A stretch of 64,000 bases of DNA. It comes from Lineus longissimus (lineage: Eukaryota; Nemertea; Pilidiophora; Heteronemertea; Lineidae). The stretch is from NCBI RefSeq assembly GCF_910592395.1, contig NC_088325.1:14512109-14576108 (forward strand). Direction: 5' to 3'. Under the pieces are notes generated by a model. That model saw nothing but the letters and a program-made list of their open reading frames with translations, ran no database searches and was not told the DNA's origin. Positions 10,996 to 24,562 of this stretch are shown here, piece by piece (position 1 is the first letter of the stretch; the number at the start of each line of letters is the position of its first letter). The position numbers were made by a program, and so were the translations under genes.

Positions 10996-12315
10996 TAGCA
11001 GAGATCCATCTCCAAGACAGGTTTCCGTAGGCTTTGTGTTATTTTATTGGTAACCAAAAATGAATCATCAGTACCAGTTGATAGTTGGGCATTTTGAAAA
11101 TATTTTGGACCCGTGGGGGTGTTTGTGCAAATATGTCGGAATGTGTATGGCAAATTGGTTCAATAAACACTTCACGTCCTCGTTCATTTCTCCCCAGATG
11201 AAGCACAAGGGTGATTCACCTTAGGATACTTAAACTTTTTTTTATCAGGAATCAATATTTTATTGCCAGTAGGTCTGATTTATTTGGAACCTTTTAAGAT
11301 TTTCTTTCTACATAATCACCTAACATCTGTTAAACCGTCGATGAAATTAAAGTCGATTTTTCTAATTTAATTAATGACATCCCACGAGGTTCATACCTGT
11401 CTGTAGATGTGTGCAAGAGATTACAATATATATTTATGGCGTTTTTTTCCTCCGAAATATCCAAATAAAAAGTTTACAACATTAATGGAAACTAGTAAGA
11501 ATAAATCTGAAGGTGACACACCCGTTTTCACCTCCTAGTATAATATCAGCATCAGTTAGTCATATCTGTCGCCGAGCGAAGGACATCTCTTTGCCAACGC
11601 AGAAAACCAATGCAGCGTATATTCTCAGCCGCGTGAAAATACCAGAACTAATTTATCAATCAGTCCTCGACATCGACATCGGACTCTTCACATTGTGTTT
11701 CCTACTACAGCTTTAAAGTACGATGGGCTGGTATTCTTCACAGCAGTTAATCACGAAAATAATCATGTACCTGTCTTGGCGACCACCCTAGAGAATACAG
11801 CGCTTATCTCTATTGTGGTAGCTAATAATTTAAATCGTTATCAATGGGAAGCTAACGAGCTAACCTAGCATCGTTTATCATGCAGGCTGTAACTTCAGGA
11901 AAGCAGCAAGCTGATAGCGCCGTGATTAGTAACTGAGTTTGCCGCCTTGGGGTAATACAATGTACGTGTATTTTAGTTTCAGTTATATACTGGTTTTTAA
12001 GAAGTCGCTCTCATTTGAAGGTGTTTGAAAAAAACAAATCAATTGTTATCAAATTTATGGAACTCCCCTTGCCCCGTCTTTCATAATTTGCACGAAGAAG
12101 GAAGGGGATGCCGGTGTAACGGTTCTGATTGCTTCCCTTCGTTCTTGGTAACGCTGATAGAGAGACGATTTTCTCTATTTTCCCCATTAGAAAGTCAAGG
12201 TCTCTCTATATACTATTCGTGTAGGTGTTTACTGTGTGGAATCACTGATATTTGGGAACAACAAAATCGTTCCACGTCCGAGTCTGATTGGGAATAACTT
12301 GTTGCTTTGTTTAAG
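10996..12315. other. Non-coding stretch
   Basis: There is no supported gene. A 90-codon frame at 12025-12297 with several cysteines has no recognisable domain. The 16-mer CTGTAACTTCAGGAAA at 11887-11902 recurs at 12656-12671, in both cases reading like a splice acceptor. Confidence 0.5.
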
Positions 12316-12443
12316 GTTTCGTTAAGAGTAAAGTGGGGTTGAAGAAGTTGCTCTTGAAATTAAATCTGCTAATAACATCCAGCTACAAAGTACTCATAGA
12401 TCATGATGCGTTCATGATAACTAAAGGAGGACAGAAAGCTAAC
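12316..12443 (+). CDS. Candidate internal exon, unknown family
   Basis: An open frame follows a pyrimidine-rich acceptor (TTGTTGCTTTGTTTAAG) and ends exactly at a consensus donor GTAAGT (12444-12449). The 42-residue translation has a lysine- and leucine-rich first half (VGLKKLLLKLNLL) and a second half with VLIDHDAFMITKGGQKAN. The exon ends on a complete codon. The match of frame and donor is suggestive, but about fifteen GTAAG-like sites occur in the window, so one or two such coincidences are expected. No family is recognised. Confidence 0.2.
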
Positions 12444-12667
12444 GTAAGTGGCATTTAGAACTTTGTTTGTGCTTCTCATGCATTGTGTGTGCTGTGTTAC
12501 ACTGCTACACGGTTTTTATCTCGTTTCGGTGGGACGTATAAAATGGTTTCGGAGAAGTATACCTCAGTCTGATGTTGTAGTTAGTTCGAAGTTGACGGCA
12601 TAGCTTATATATTGCTTGAAATACGATAAAGCCTTGCTATTCTGTTGGGTATAGCCTGTAACTTCAG

Positions 12668-12736
12668 GAAAACCTTTCGCTTCAGCAACTTTGTTGGTGG
12701 TGGACCAACTCGAAGTGCTACATCATGTTGCTTTAG
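12668..12736 (+). CDS. Candidate short terminal exon paired with 12316-12443
   Basis: This is the next in-phase acceptor with a sensible frame after the donor at 12444. The acceptor is GCCTGTAACTTCAG, followed by 22 codons beginning ENLSLQQLC, running through a WWW triplet and ending at TAG. An alternative acceptor lies 18 bp downstream (TTTCGCTTCAG) in the same frame. It depends entirely on the upstream candidate exon being real. Confidence 0.13.
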   Translation, partial: ENLSLQQLCWWWTNSKCYIMLL

Positions 12737-15700
12737 TTTTGGTTCGGTGAACTGCTCTTATGATCAGCATCAGGTGGGTCGTGCACTTGACTGAACCATG
12801 GATGCCTTCAGGCTTAAGTACCAGCAGCTCTTCTAGGACAAGAACCTGGGTGATTGTAAAAATGCTATCTTATTGTTCTTCTTGTTGTTGTCTATCGTTA
12901 TCCACGGATTGGCGTCAGCGGCTTTCCCCTACACCTTACCACGTTAGCTTGATCCCTTGCATTGTTAGTCATGTTATTCCGGGTAGCATCTCAGCCCACC
13001 ATAAAATGCATAAGCGACGAGGGCAATCTGATGCAATTCGAAATGTCTATGAAACTACCATTTAATGAAATCAGGCGATTGAAAATGCATGTCTGGCTCA
13101 TTTCCTTGTATAAGTTTGAAGACGTTGAATATTATGCTAATCTTCGTCCGGTCTGGTTTATCATCGATCGTGTTGGCAGTGTGCGTTCGTGTGAGGGTGA
13201 CAGGTTTGTCGGTCTCAATTCAGCATTAGAAGTAACCTGGAAGTTGACTTATCATTCTGCGTACTCGGATCACCTCTCTATTAAAGACAATTATCAGTCA
13301 GACCCAGAGTGGCCTTAATAGTGCTAAGAAGGGCTCTACTGTATGTCTGAGATGCGGTGGATTCTATCTATTTTTATTTTATGTTAAACTTAGAAAGAAC
13401 GTCATCACGCTGTCCTTGAATCGGCGACTTTTTGTTTCCCAGGACGTATGCCGTGCTCACGGCAGTGCATAATAATGAGACAATCCAACACAAAGTGTGG
13501 AATACCCTCGGGCTGATGATGTTATTCCAGTGTCGCGATAGCTAAGCAGAACTTCACATCTTGACTCAATCCCTAGCGCATTTACTTATCAAGGAAGTGA
13601 CAATGCATTCCGTACCTGGTATTTATCTGGTTTTCTTATATTCCTCAGAGGATAACAATAGAATATGACTTTGTTATCGTTAAAAACATATGCCGTTCAT
13701 GTGCTTTGTCCTCTCTAATTGCCTAAGCGAAGAAAAATGAAAACTGCCACAGTACAGTTGTTCTGATACAAATTCAGTTAGACTTGGTATTTTTAGTACT
13801 TTACAATGCATATCATTCCACACAGCGGCATTGTCAAATGTATATTAGATATGCTGTGTCACAAGAAGAATTACAATCCTTTGGTCATGTTGTCATTGAT
13901 GTAATGCACATTATCCTCTCTGATATTTTATGAACTCACTTCCTGAAATCTCAGAAAGATTTTACAGTGCTTTTTTCTGCTCCGTCAATGTAATATTATT
14001 GTAACTTTAAAGTAGCTTTCGGCGGATTCCCGACGTCAAGCCAATCAGATGTGTCAGGAGAGTTGGAGGTTGTCGACCCTCAGCGAGTTTATAGCCGCTC
14101 ACCTACGGATTATGAATAGCAAGCGTAGAAATTGGTTTAATTTTCGATCGGCACGAAGTGTTCGAAGTGAGATCAGAAAGTTGTGAACGACCTTATGGTG
14201 GACGATTTTTTTCATCCTTTGTCAAACATTAGCTAGATACCTTCAGTGAACTTGCCTCACATCGAGAATGACAAATCGTCTTGCGGGCAAACGAATGGAC
14301 CTTATTAACTCGGAAATTGTTGTGCCTGTTGATGCACTGGCGCGTGCCAGCCCCCTCTCTCCTCTTCACGAACGATACTTGTCTCGTGTTTATCGACGAT
14401 TGGAGGATGGGGTGGTGGGTTGACTGACTTAAAAAATCTTACGTGCCATTGGTTCGTGCTGATGTTTTCGCTGTTGTGATATCCAGCTCAGACAAAGTAA
14501 TCCGCCCCTACCTTAAAAGGCTGGTCTATCTTGCAAAGAGTCCGGTCCCATCCCAGCTTTTACCATCGTCGTGTTTGTTGCGATGATCGATTTTGCCTTT
14601 TACACATTCTGTGCTAATCTTCGATTATAAAAAGCAACACATCCGCTCACTGATTGCTTAGAGACCAGGTCTTCCTTTCGTCTCAACACCAAAAAACTGT
14701 TGTCGCAATTTTTTAACTAGGTGCCGTCAACAAACTCTTTTTGATTTTGTAATGGGATTAGAAATGAATACAACTGCATCAGTGGTTGTTCAACTCCCTT
14801 TCTTCAGTCACCTTCTGTCCTTTTCCATCTTAATGTTAGATAATGCAAAGTGATATCGTACGATGATGCACTGTCATTCTACCGTGTGATAATGGATTAA
14901 GTGTGCTAATAGCTGCCAAACATATCTGAAAACAATATAAACAGGAGTTGAAGATAGTGCACTATGTTGCATTAAAGTGAACTGACGTGAGGAATACCTA
15001 AGGATGCGTTTAGCGTACATTTATTTCTGTGAAAAATGAATGTACTGGCTTTAAGCATAAATAGAAGTGAACCTCGTATAATATGCCTTCCTGTTTCCCC
15101 TGAATTGCTGTCGTTTGATTCACTCTCGTCATTAAGTGAGTTCATGTACCTGGGATATGGGATAATCATTCCAAAGGAATTGGAGCAATATTTAAAGTTA
15201 TGATAACACATCTTTGATCTGAAACGAACTGCTCTTCACGTGTGATGCTTTGCAACGTTATGATTGAGTAAAAAGCGGTTATGAGCTATTTGAGTTCTTT
15301 TCAGGTTGTTGCACCCCGAGTATGCTAATGTTGATCAGTTTAAGCGGAATAAGGCCACAAAAAACATCTTCTTTGCTTCTAAAATAACTCTCACGCAGGG
15401 CCATCTATATTACAACAAGCAATGGGCACGAAAGGATGATTATAAGTAAATCGTAAACTAGGTACTTTGCCATCCCTCGACCGAGATATATACCATCTTT
15501 TAGTTGGTAAAGTGATGGTTCTTATTGTTCCCCCGGAACACTTTTGAACACCAGAAAATACTCAGCATCAATGTACACCGGCGGTATCTCAATAATGCAG
15601 ATAGCATCAGCGTAGCATCATGGACGACATCAATCCAATTAAACTCCGAGAGAGCCGCAGGTAACAAAGCGATCGACGCAATTTATCGTCTTTTTTCAAT

Positions 15701-18469
15701 AGCATTCGTACGCTTACTTCTTAACTGAGATCATCTCTTCAATGAACTTGATGATACTTTAATTGTTGCCATGGTGGACAAACGACTAACTTTAAAGAAA
15801 TTCGGCCAGTAGTTCGTGCTCCTGGCCCACCCAAACATGCGGGAAAAATGCGAATGTACTTAAGTCGCTTTCCAGCTAAGAAAGAAAACTGAAATACCTC
15901 CATTTCCGAGATAGGTAATCAAGCTTCCATTTTTACCTTTTGAGATATTTCGCCATTTCGTCGTTAGTCGCCATTTCCTGCATTTAACAAAAATTTCAAA
16001 GGAAAAATGTGATCCCTAATGTACCGACAGCAAAAGATTATTGACGTAAATCACCTTGGTTGCTAATTGCAGTTACAAGCGTACTCTTACTGAGAAAAGT
16101 ATACCGGGCCGACTTTTTGAGTATAGGTTGTTCCTGGCTGCAGGAAGAAAGCCTGCAAACGCATTTATCCGAAAAGTAATAAATCTAGAAGCCTTTGTTT
16201 GGCGTTCAGTCGATAACGTTGCGTAGGCCCGTAAGGCGATCTATCCAGGCTCCTGCTAGGCCTTGCTTACAAAACCGGTATCAAGGGTTGTCGTTGACGG
16301 TAACATGAATAAGAGTTAGAGAAAAAGCATTTATGCCTTTGGAATGAGTGGTGTTGGAGCGACCAGCACTTGCATGAACCATAAGACAATCCTCTGTTTC
16401 AATCAGTAAACATTTTAAAGTCATAACGTTTTTACTGCATATATCTTGCAATTTAGGTACGTCTAGTACCCATTGTCACTTAACGCTCTTCTGCTTCGAC
16501 CTCAAGGGAATGGCTGACGAATTTGATATTCTGATAGATATCTTAAAATCATAACAGCCAGGTTACTAGGGTTACCATTGTTAGGAAGAAATCGAGCTCT
16601 GGGGTGTTTTCCACCCTGGCGTCTTAGACCTCTATTTACGTATCGTGTATTATCACGAAGAAACATGGATTATCGTCACGAAAGGAAAATTTGAATGAGA
16701 TTTTGTGTCACCCCAGCTTAATCATATTTTGATGCAACTTAGTGCGTTATTTCCAACATGATATAAACTTCTTGCATTTGTGGAAATGGAGACTGGGAAG
16801 ATTGAAGTGATTGCCTTCGGAATAGCCTGATGTCCTGTCGATATTAAATACACAGGCTTTCTGTAGCACTGTTGCCGAAATCAGCATGGGTTGTTAAGAA
16901 GCACAACTTTCACGTTATCTATAACGGTCACATTAAGTATCCTTTAAGGTCTTATCTCTCCCAGTTAGTCTGATAAACGATTTTCACGTTAAAGACTAAC
17001 CACTCCTTTCAAGCTATCATGGTTTAGAACAGAAAAGAAAAAACCCCGGGGTGTGAAGGTGCTGCGTACACAGCCCTAACATTAGGTTGACCTGGTAGGA
17101 CACCTTTTACCAGACTTGAATTCTAACCTACTGCTCTTGAGTACTGTATCGAACATCTAAGCAGTACGCCACCACACTCTGCTGCTCACCCCAATCACAA
17201 CCTCGAAATATTATTCAGCGACTTGCTGGAGGTAATGAATAGCGTCTTTTGATATTCTTACCACTTTAAATTTGGACGGATTCACAGTAGACTTACTCCT
17301 GTTCTGACAGATGTGTCCGTCGGGAATGAGATATTAGAATAGAAAGAGATTAAGTTGTCGAATCGTCCAAGTGACTGGCTTCAAATGGAAGTATAAAAAA
17401 AGTTGCTTTAGGCAAAGACCGACAGGCTGTCTAACATTTGATCACATCATTGATACATTTTACGTGCGAGAAGTACTCGGATTATTGCTTTTGTGTATAT
17501 GAAGTTCAATGATTTGATATTTTGAAAATGTTCGAGACTAACCAAATTACTACTCGCGGTAAGATACGTGTAAAATTCTATTATTTTGTGCCTGTTGGTT
17601 TACGTGATCAGCCAGAAACTGGTTTCTTGGTAATTCTTGGTTGCTGCTAAAGGAACGGGGCATTATTTTTCTGACCTAGCGATAATTAGTTCTTCAGCAC
17701 GAGTTTGAATGTGTAAAAACAACGTATTTATTCAATTGTACCTATTTTCAGTGAGTGAATCCCAAATTTGTTATGCTTGAATAAAATCACGGGTAGCCAT
17801 TCTATCTTACCCCGGAACAGATGCATGATCGCAATTAGTAACCGATGGCGAAGAAATTTAGAAACAAAATCTAGGCAAAGGAGTTGGCTGTTAGGATCTG
17901 TCAGTGGAACGAACTGCAAGTGTTTTCTTGCTTAAGTATTTAACATCATCATTGATGTTTCATGGTTTTGGTTTCGCTGCTACAGGCCAATTCTCAGGCA
18001 ACCAACTCTTCTCACCTGCTTGTTCAAGACTGTATTTACCGATGTTTACATCGTTGATACGAAAAGTATGTTTTCGAAACGCGAGGAATGACATTGCACC
18101 TAAAGTAATAGACAGGAGGAATGTAGGTCATTTGCACCTGTATCTCTTGTAGGAACCCGCCATTATTTCGACTACAGCTGCGCCTCTTGTGGCGAGAAGG
18201 AGAACGTCGTGTATAACTCCATTCGGAAAAGCAAGGGAAATTGAACCCGTGGAAGCTCAGGAATAGCCTCATCAACGGTACAACTACAAAAACTTTCGAT
18301 AGTGTTAGGGCGTATAAGAAAGGCGGGCGAGTTCTACTTTGTGGTTGCAGTAGCAGAAGTCTAGTATTGTTTGCTACTCAGTTTTTTAAAATAGATTCTT
18401 ACCTAATATGATTTAACACTGTCTGATCAACAGGCGCCGCCATCCTCTTTTTGTGAACTCGACATGCAG
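12737..18469. other. Long non-coding stretch, nothing recognised
   Basis: There are no supported genes, RNA genes or obvious repeats over about 5.7 kb. A 9-bp direct repeat, CGCCATTTC, lies at 15951 and 15969. The 118-codon frame at 12962-13318 overlaps another frame and has no recognisable features. Sequence and composition look like ordinary intergenic or intronic DNA. Confidence 0.55.
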
Positions 18470-18606
18470 TTGATCAGGGGTTTAGTTTCTACCCACCACA
18501 CAGAAAATACAAAGATGTCTCACCACCCGATGATTACAAGCCTCAAAATGGTAACAAAGAACCAAAACCCGAGAAAACAGCAGACAATTTCACCACGGCT
18601 GTGTAA
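18470..18606 (+). CDS. Candidate terminal exon with hydrophilic tail
   Basis: After an AG in CGACATGCAG (18460-18469) a frame stays open for about 45 codons to TAA. The translation is strongly hydrophilic and proline-, lysine- and aspartate-rich, with FYPPHRKYKDVSPPDDYK and KEPKPEKTADNFTTAV, like a cytoplasmic C-terminal tail. A different frame over the same bases also stays open (18464-18676). The plus strand stays purine-rich to about 19.5 kb with further broken open segments, so this could be a decayed gene. No family is recognised. Confidence 0.2.
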
Positions 18607-21600
18607 ATACCTTTCCTTTTGCTTTGCCACAACAAGAAGATCTGGACAAAGACGATTAACAACAACAAGCCATTGACTTGGAGAAAGTCTCACCTTTTTG
18701 CCCGGGGAAAGTTATGTTATTGGCTATGATGCTGCAGATGATCCTCTCACTGGCAAAGTACAAAGAATATCTGCGTTATCAACAGCAATTATTTACACAG
18801 TTTGGATGAAGTTGTCTTTCTGTCTGCAGTATATCTTATCAGATGGGGACAAATAGCCAGACGAGATTAGGCTCTTGTTGGACAGGGAAACATTGCTCTG
18901 ACGTCGGTGGAAATCTATTCGCGTTCTGTTGACATCCTGAAAGAGCAAACAGAGAACGTAGTGAGAATGGAGAGCTAGATTGTCAGGCCTCATTGGAGAA
19001 AAATGGACGCTCAGCACTGCTCTGACGATTGTGGAGAAACATTCTGCTTTTATCTGTCTGATATAGAAGAAAAAATGCAAGAATAGGGAGAATTGTGGGA
19101 AACATTAGGAATATTTGACCAATATAGAAGTGATGAATGCAGAATCTGCGGGGATATTCATAAGCAATGAGCGGTGTATTCGGCTACTGAATGTGGAACA
19201 GAACAGTCCAGGAGAACGGAGATGATTGAAGAGTAGTTGTGGAACCACGAATGTGGCATCTTTGTCTAATCACAACGGGAATAGATTTGGGAAATCTGAT
19301 GAAGCCAGGGGGAGGATTACAATTTTTAAAAGATTGAAAAGCCGCTTAACCCCAATACCCAGAAAAAGAAGAAGTGATGATAGCAAAATGAAGCTGACTG
19401 TGTCAAGTGTCGCTTCCGAACCATTTCAATGCAAACCCAACAGATTCGGCAGCAAATCATATAACAAGATGTAATCTTTGCAGCAAAACCAGAGCAGAAA
19501 ATTAGCTTTCAATCGAACAGACATGCCGTAAACTTAGTGGCGTTTGCATATAAGCTCTTACACCGTCTCCAATAATGCTGGTTTTAGTCATATTGGAAGT
19601 CCAAGGATATCCTTGAGTGGCTAAAGTGGTTTGCAAATGTGTATGTATGGGCGGAACCACGCATTCGGTGTACCAATGGGTTGAATGGTAAACACGTCCT
19701 CTGACCGGAAGATAACTTGCTTTCAAGTGTATCGCTTGTTTCCAAGGCAACATGACAACAAAGTCGGGGAAGTGACGTATGTTCCTGCTTTTCTGTTCAT
19801 ATTCGTGAGACGTCTGTTATAGATGTAACCAAATGTGGCAAGACACGGACATCTTGATGCCATACTAAAGTTTAAAATACCATGAGATCACATAGGGATA
19901 ACTACCTAGAGTTTTAGCCTTAAAAATCAGATTGTGGCATGATGAGTAGCAAACCTTTCTCAGTTTCTGGTGTGGGAGGGCCGGCCGTATTAGCCAATTA
20001 GGGGATAGAGGGCAACTGCACCCAGACGTCTGCTTATTACCTGTTACATTTAGCTAGCTATGACACAGGAATGCCAACGCCAGGCAGCAGTGCAGACAAG
20101 TGTCTACAAGACTGGCCCCTGCACCAGGATTTACGACAGAAATTCTCGCCCGCACGCACCAATGTCGAGGAAAAACTGTGGGGAACACAGCGTGACCTAG
20201 AACGACGAGCCGCTTCATCTCTGCCACAGGACTGAAGTTATAGTTAAGGCTTGTTGAAGGCAAAAGAAGAAGCTATCCGCACCTTCGATTACGGATCGAC
20301 CCCGGGTGCCTTGATGAATTCTCAGCATCACCATAATGATTCCTACTAAGAATGCATCACTGGCCTCCCGGGTTAAGTTGCCAAGTCAATTTCATTCCCT
20401 ACCTACACCATCGAAAGCGGATCAACCACATGATACATTAATAACTTGCCAACATCAACGACCAATAAAATATTCCATGAAAAAGTTTGACAATTATTGG
20501 AAACGTGTGTTACCGGGGAGTGTATATACACCACCCATGACAGAGCCACCCCAGGCAGGATACCTTGATAAATGGACTACAACAATACTTTCACAATCAA
20601 TCCACGAAAAAAGCAGCAAAAAACACCATGACCGTCGTACATTTTCCCCTGGTGCGCGGAGTCGGCTAACCAGCCATTAGCCCAGAGGTCAATCGCGGAA
20701 TAATTGGATAAAAACATGAGAACATGGACTTCATTAGTGTTGGCTCATTCATTATGTAACATGGTGGGGACCTTTTGGTCGGGCCGTGTGAGTGACGGCG
20801 TGAGAGGAATTCGTGTATTGCCATGGGGGAGGTGATTTCACATGCTTGATGTCTACATGTGTGTATATGTTCATCGTTCAACACTGTAGAGAAAGACACA
20901 GTAGGGGGCTGTCAAATGTTTCTGAAATGTGTCACAAAAGTGAAACCCCAAAAGGGTGATCCGTAGATAATGGGTTAAAGGGGTCTACACGGCGGTGTCG
21001 GGGTCGGATTAAGTTAAACAAGTCATAAAAAGGTGTATCTCCACTGACATTTGGAAACACGAGCTCTAACTAACTATCCCTGTTAAAAACAACCGTGTAA
21101 CATATACATTGATGTTGTTGTGACGGGATTCGAATAATCGACCTCCACCAGAGCAATGGTTGGGGATATTCGTGTTGATATCGATACTTGGACGGGTGTG
21201 AGTGTAACCGCATGAGACTATTATGATTATCTTTAGGCTTCCTGTGGAACTTTGACAATTACTTCCTCAGGCAATGTGCGATAATACACGGGATGATACA
21301 AGAGATAATCCATGTCGAAATGAGGTGCTCTAATGCGCCTGTGCTAGGTTGTATTTGGTAAAGATACGCGAAGTTATTAGTGATTGGCGTGCTTTATGAA
21401 AACGGATACTTGTCGTATTAGCTTTGGTTTCATACTTCAGAAAAGAAAACTTGCAAAGGATATTAGCAATGCTTTGAAAACTGAACCATAATATCGGCTG
21501 TAAGCCACGACCATTGAAATTAGGGTGCCGAGCAAATATGTGTTGGTTAAGACGGGCTCTGGTCACTAATTAGTCCTGAAGAAATGGGTCACCTTTGGAC

Positions 21601-22212
21601 TTTGCAGTTTCGGGGAAAGAACTTATTGTTTATAAATCTCGAGGGTAGTCACTTAAACTACCAAACAAACCAAACACCATGCAGTCTATTGGCTAAACTC
21701 ATGGCCAATGCTCCGGTTCCTTTGGGGAAAATACGCTTTGGACAAATAGTTCTCGGAAAATTTTTGTCCAATCGGAAATCGAATAGGCGACGGTGTCAAA
21801 ATAGATAACACAAATAGGTCGATCAGTGGTAAAACACTGAAGTTTTATATTCTCGTTGGAGATGGCGTGACAATCGTTTAACATGCTCGGTGGCCAATTT
21901 ATTTCTTTCGCGGAAGCTGGGTAGAGCGCATTAGGGCCGGGCATTAGGGGGCTATCTGAAAGAGTGTAAGGCTGATTAGAGCCCGGAGGTGAGTGATCCA
22001 ATTGCTGAGTAAAGCTGACCAAGTTTGCTATAGATCCACGCTTCTATCTGGCGTTATCGAAATGGAAAGTGACACTTGGTTAATGGCAATCAATGCGCGT
22101 CACATTGTAAATAGGTTGCGGGGAGATTAGGTCTCGAGTCAGACAAGACTTGACGGCAGTTTCCGCGAAGATTCATTCAGTGTGGGCCAGTTAGCAGCCT
22201 GCTTTCTTTGTG
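18607..22212. other. Non-coding stretch, possibly decayed coding DNA in its first kilobase
   Basis: From 18607 to about 19500 the plus strand is purine-rich, with several broken frames (for example one ending at 19474 with basic residues). A minus-strand frame runs from 18793 to 19080. None is recognisable. From 19500 to 22212 nothing is supported. Frames at 20336-20680 (114 codons, plus) and 21699-22022 (107 codons, minus) lack any domain. Confidence 0.45.
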
Positions 22213-22440
22213 TTTGACATGTTCGATTGGCATGTAACTCAAGAACAAAAGCATTACCTAGATAATAGATTCCTGAAATCCATCCTTCCCAGGTTTATCT
22301 CGCAACTCGTCTTGAAAACCGGAGACAAAGTCGCTTTGTTTTGGGCTAGATATCTAAAATCAGTTTGCCAGGGAGGTTTTGGCATGTTTGATGAACATGT
22401 CACTAAATAGATAGTAGATTTCTAAAGTCTGTCCCTTCTC
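22213..22440. repeat. Diverged 166-bp tandem pair
   Basis: TTGACATGTTCGATTGGCAT near 22213 is echoed by TTGGCATGTTTGATGAACAT near 22379. Each is followed by a matching series of blocks: GTAACT/GTCACT, then ATAGATTCCTGAAATCCATC / GTAGATTTCTAAAGTCTGTC, then CTTCCCAG / CCCTTCTC. The copies are old and interrupted by indels. Confidence 0.55.
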
Positions 22441-24562
22441 AATCGGCAGTCATTTGCAACTGCCGTTTCCACTGCGTAGAAGCGTGTAACAGACATGCAT
22501 TGTTAAAACAGACAGTAAGACCAGTCCAATGGCCATATTCTTTGTTATTTAGGGTTGACAATAGTGCCGTTACTAAAATGTGCCCGACTGGTTTTGACAT
22601 ACCTTGTATTACAATAGAATAAGCTAAATGGACTCTTCGTCCGTCATGTGTGGCACTCTACGCTTGTACGCGTTATATGTACTTTCGTCGCACCTGATAA
22701 TGATCTTGATGGTAATGTAACCTATTCACATGAATAAACAACACGACCCATACATCTTATCCGTCTTTTGCAGCAATAATCACTATGTTTTTTTCAACCG
22801 TCGGCAAGAATTACGGTATAGTTGCATAAGTTGCCTGTTTCATTATGAACAAAGAGCTAAAAATAGAACTAACAAGAATTAAACAGAAGGAATCGTTTTC
22901 GCTTGATATCAGACATATTTGTAAAATTGCGACAATACACGATACATTTGCTCAACACAGCAACAACCGGAAGCCCACATTCAGCCATTATTAATAACAA
23001 ATACGGAATCTAGTCAACTGCGTGATTGTCTCATCACGCAAACAGTCTCCTTCGTGATTACCAAGCTTATGATGCACTGACTTGACAATGTTTCCCGTCA
23101 CTGACGGCGCCTCAAGCTATTAATTAAGCGAAGATTAATTGCTAATTATAACGAGGGAAGCAATGTTGGGGAGATTTTCCGAAACTTAGTGGCATTTCAG
23201 TAAAAGGGAAAGCGCCTTTTTAGCATGATTGAAGGTTTTGTTAAGACGGATTTTGAGTGTTCAAAGCAGTTTATAAACTAATCACGTATTACACTGTTGA
23301 AGAGTTTTTAGAAGTGTTGGGCTTGATACATAAACAGATATCTGTCATTTTCAGTCAATATTTTCTGAGTGGTTTTATTTATAACCACAATCTTAATGAC
23401 CTTGGTTAGGGACCCACTTGATATACCCTCAAATTAGAGATGGCGACCGAAAGTTTGCAGAACTTTCCTTCATCAAAAGGATGGCTTGATCTCTACTAAC
23501 ACGTTTTGAAATGAAATTGTTGGTCCAGATGCCGGTATATAGATTACTTCAGCTGTGGTGGCGTCGAGTTTGGATGATCACCGGAGATGGTGATCTTTCT
23601 GTCAATTCAATTCAATTCCCCGTCAGCAGTGGACTTATCGCCTTGTTGAAAATTTACTGCAGGCTTAGCTGTTATAAATCGTACTGTGCAACGACATTTC
23701 ACTTCGCATTTTGTCTTAGTTGTTAGATCGCAGTGGATGGTTCCTTGGGGGAGAGAACTGTTTAACTATGCCTTGCATAGAAGAATTGAATCTAAACTTA
23801 CTTAGTTATAATCGTCTTGGACCTGATAATGATTTTCTTCGATACGAGTATTCACAAACAAGCCTAGGGCGACAACATCTCAGAGTTTCTTTTCTTTTCT
23901 TCCCTACTATTGTCACCAGGAATGCTTACCATGGTGATAAAAGGGCTGGTGAAATCTCCCTTGGGCTACCAGGACAAATGTTACTGCGCTGGTGCAGATG
24001 ACAAACATATAGCTACATTCGGATAGAATGGGTGAAGAAGTTATAGACAATGGTCGTATTTGCTTAGGGACATCGTGTAGGATCAGTGAAAAATCTTGCA
24101 TTAGCCTTCATCGAATTTCTATTTTTCTAGTGTAAGCTACATTGTGCTGTCGGGGTACGAAGAAGATGTTTTGAAAGCTTTCCTGAAAGCTTGCAAGTGT
24201 TTTTCTTGAGAGAATTTCCTCACCTACGGTGAAATTTGATGCTGAGTTTCATTAAAATCTCATTTAGTCAAGGTTTGCGTGAGTAGAGTTGAAAACATGT
24301 GTCCAGGGGACAGTGCACTTGAGATATTTTGTTAAAACAGGTCCATTTAAGTCTTCTCAACCAAGAGGAACGCCTTTAGTTGGAACGTATGAGTGGAATC
24401 AGGTAGCTGACGTTATCAACCAAGAGCTTATTTGCCGTACCGTATTTCGTTCTTGCAGAAAGTCAAGAAATGACTTTGTCGTGCAACGAATTGACGCTCA
24501 TGAGAATGGTTGCTCAGTCACCAAAAACGCTTTCTTCATCCGGTCAGTGACAAGTACAGTTA
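22441..24562. other. Non-coding stretch
   Basis: Nothing is recognised. Frames at 23511-24001 on the plus strand are short and compositionally ordinary. Confidence 0.5.
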
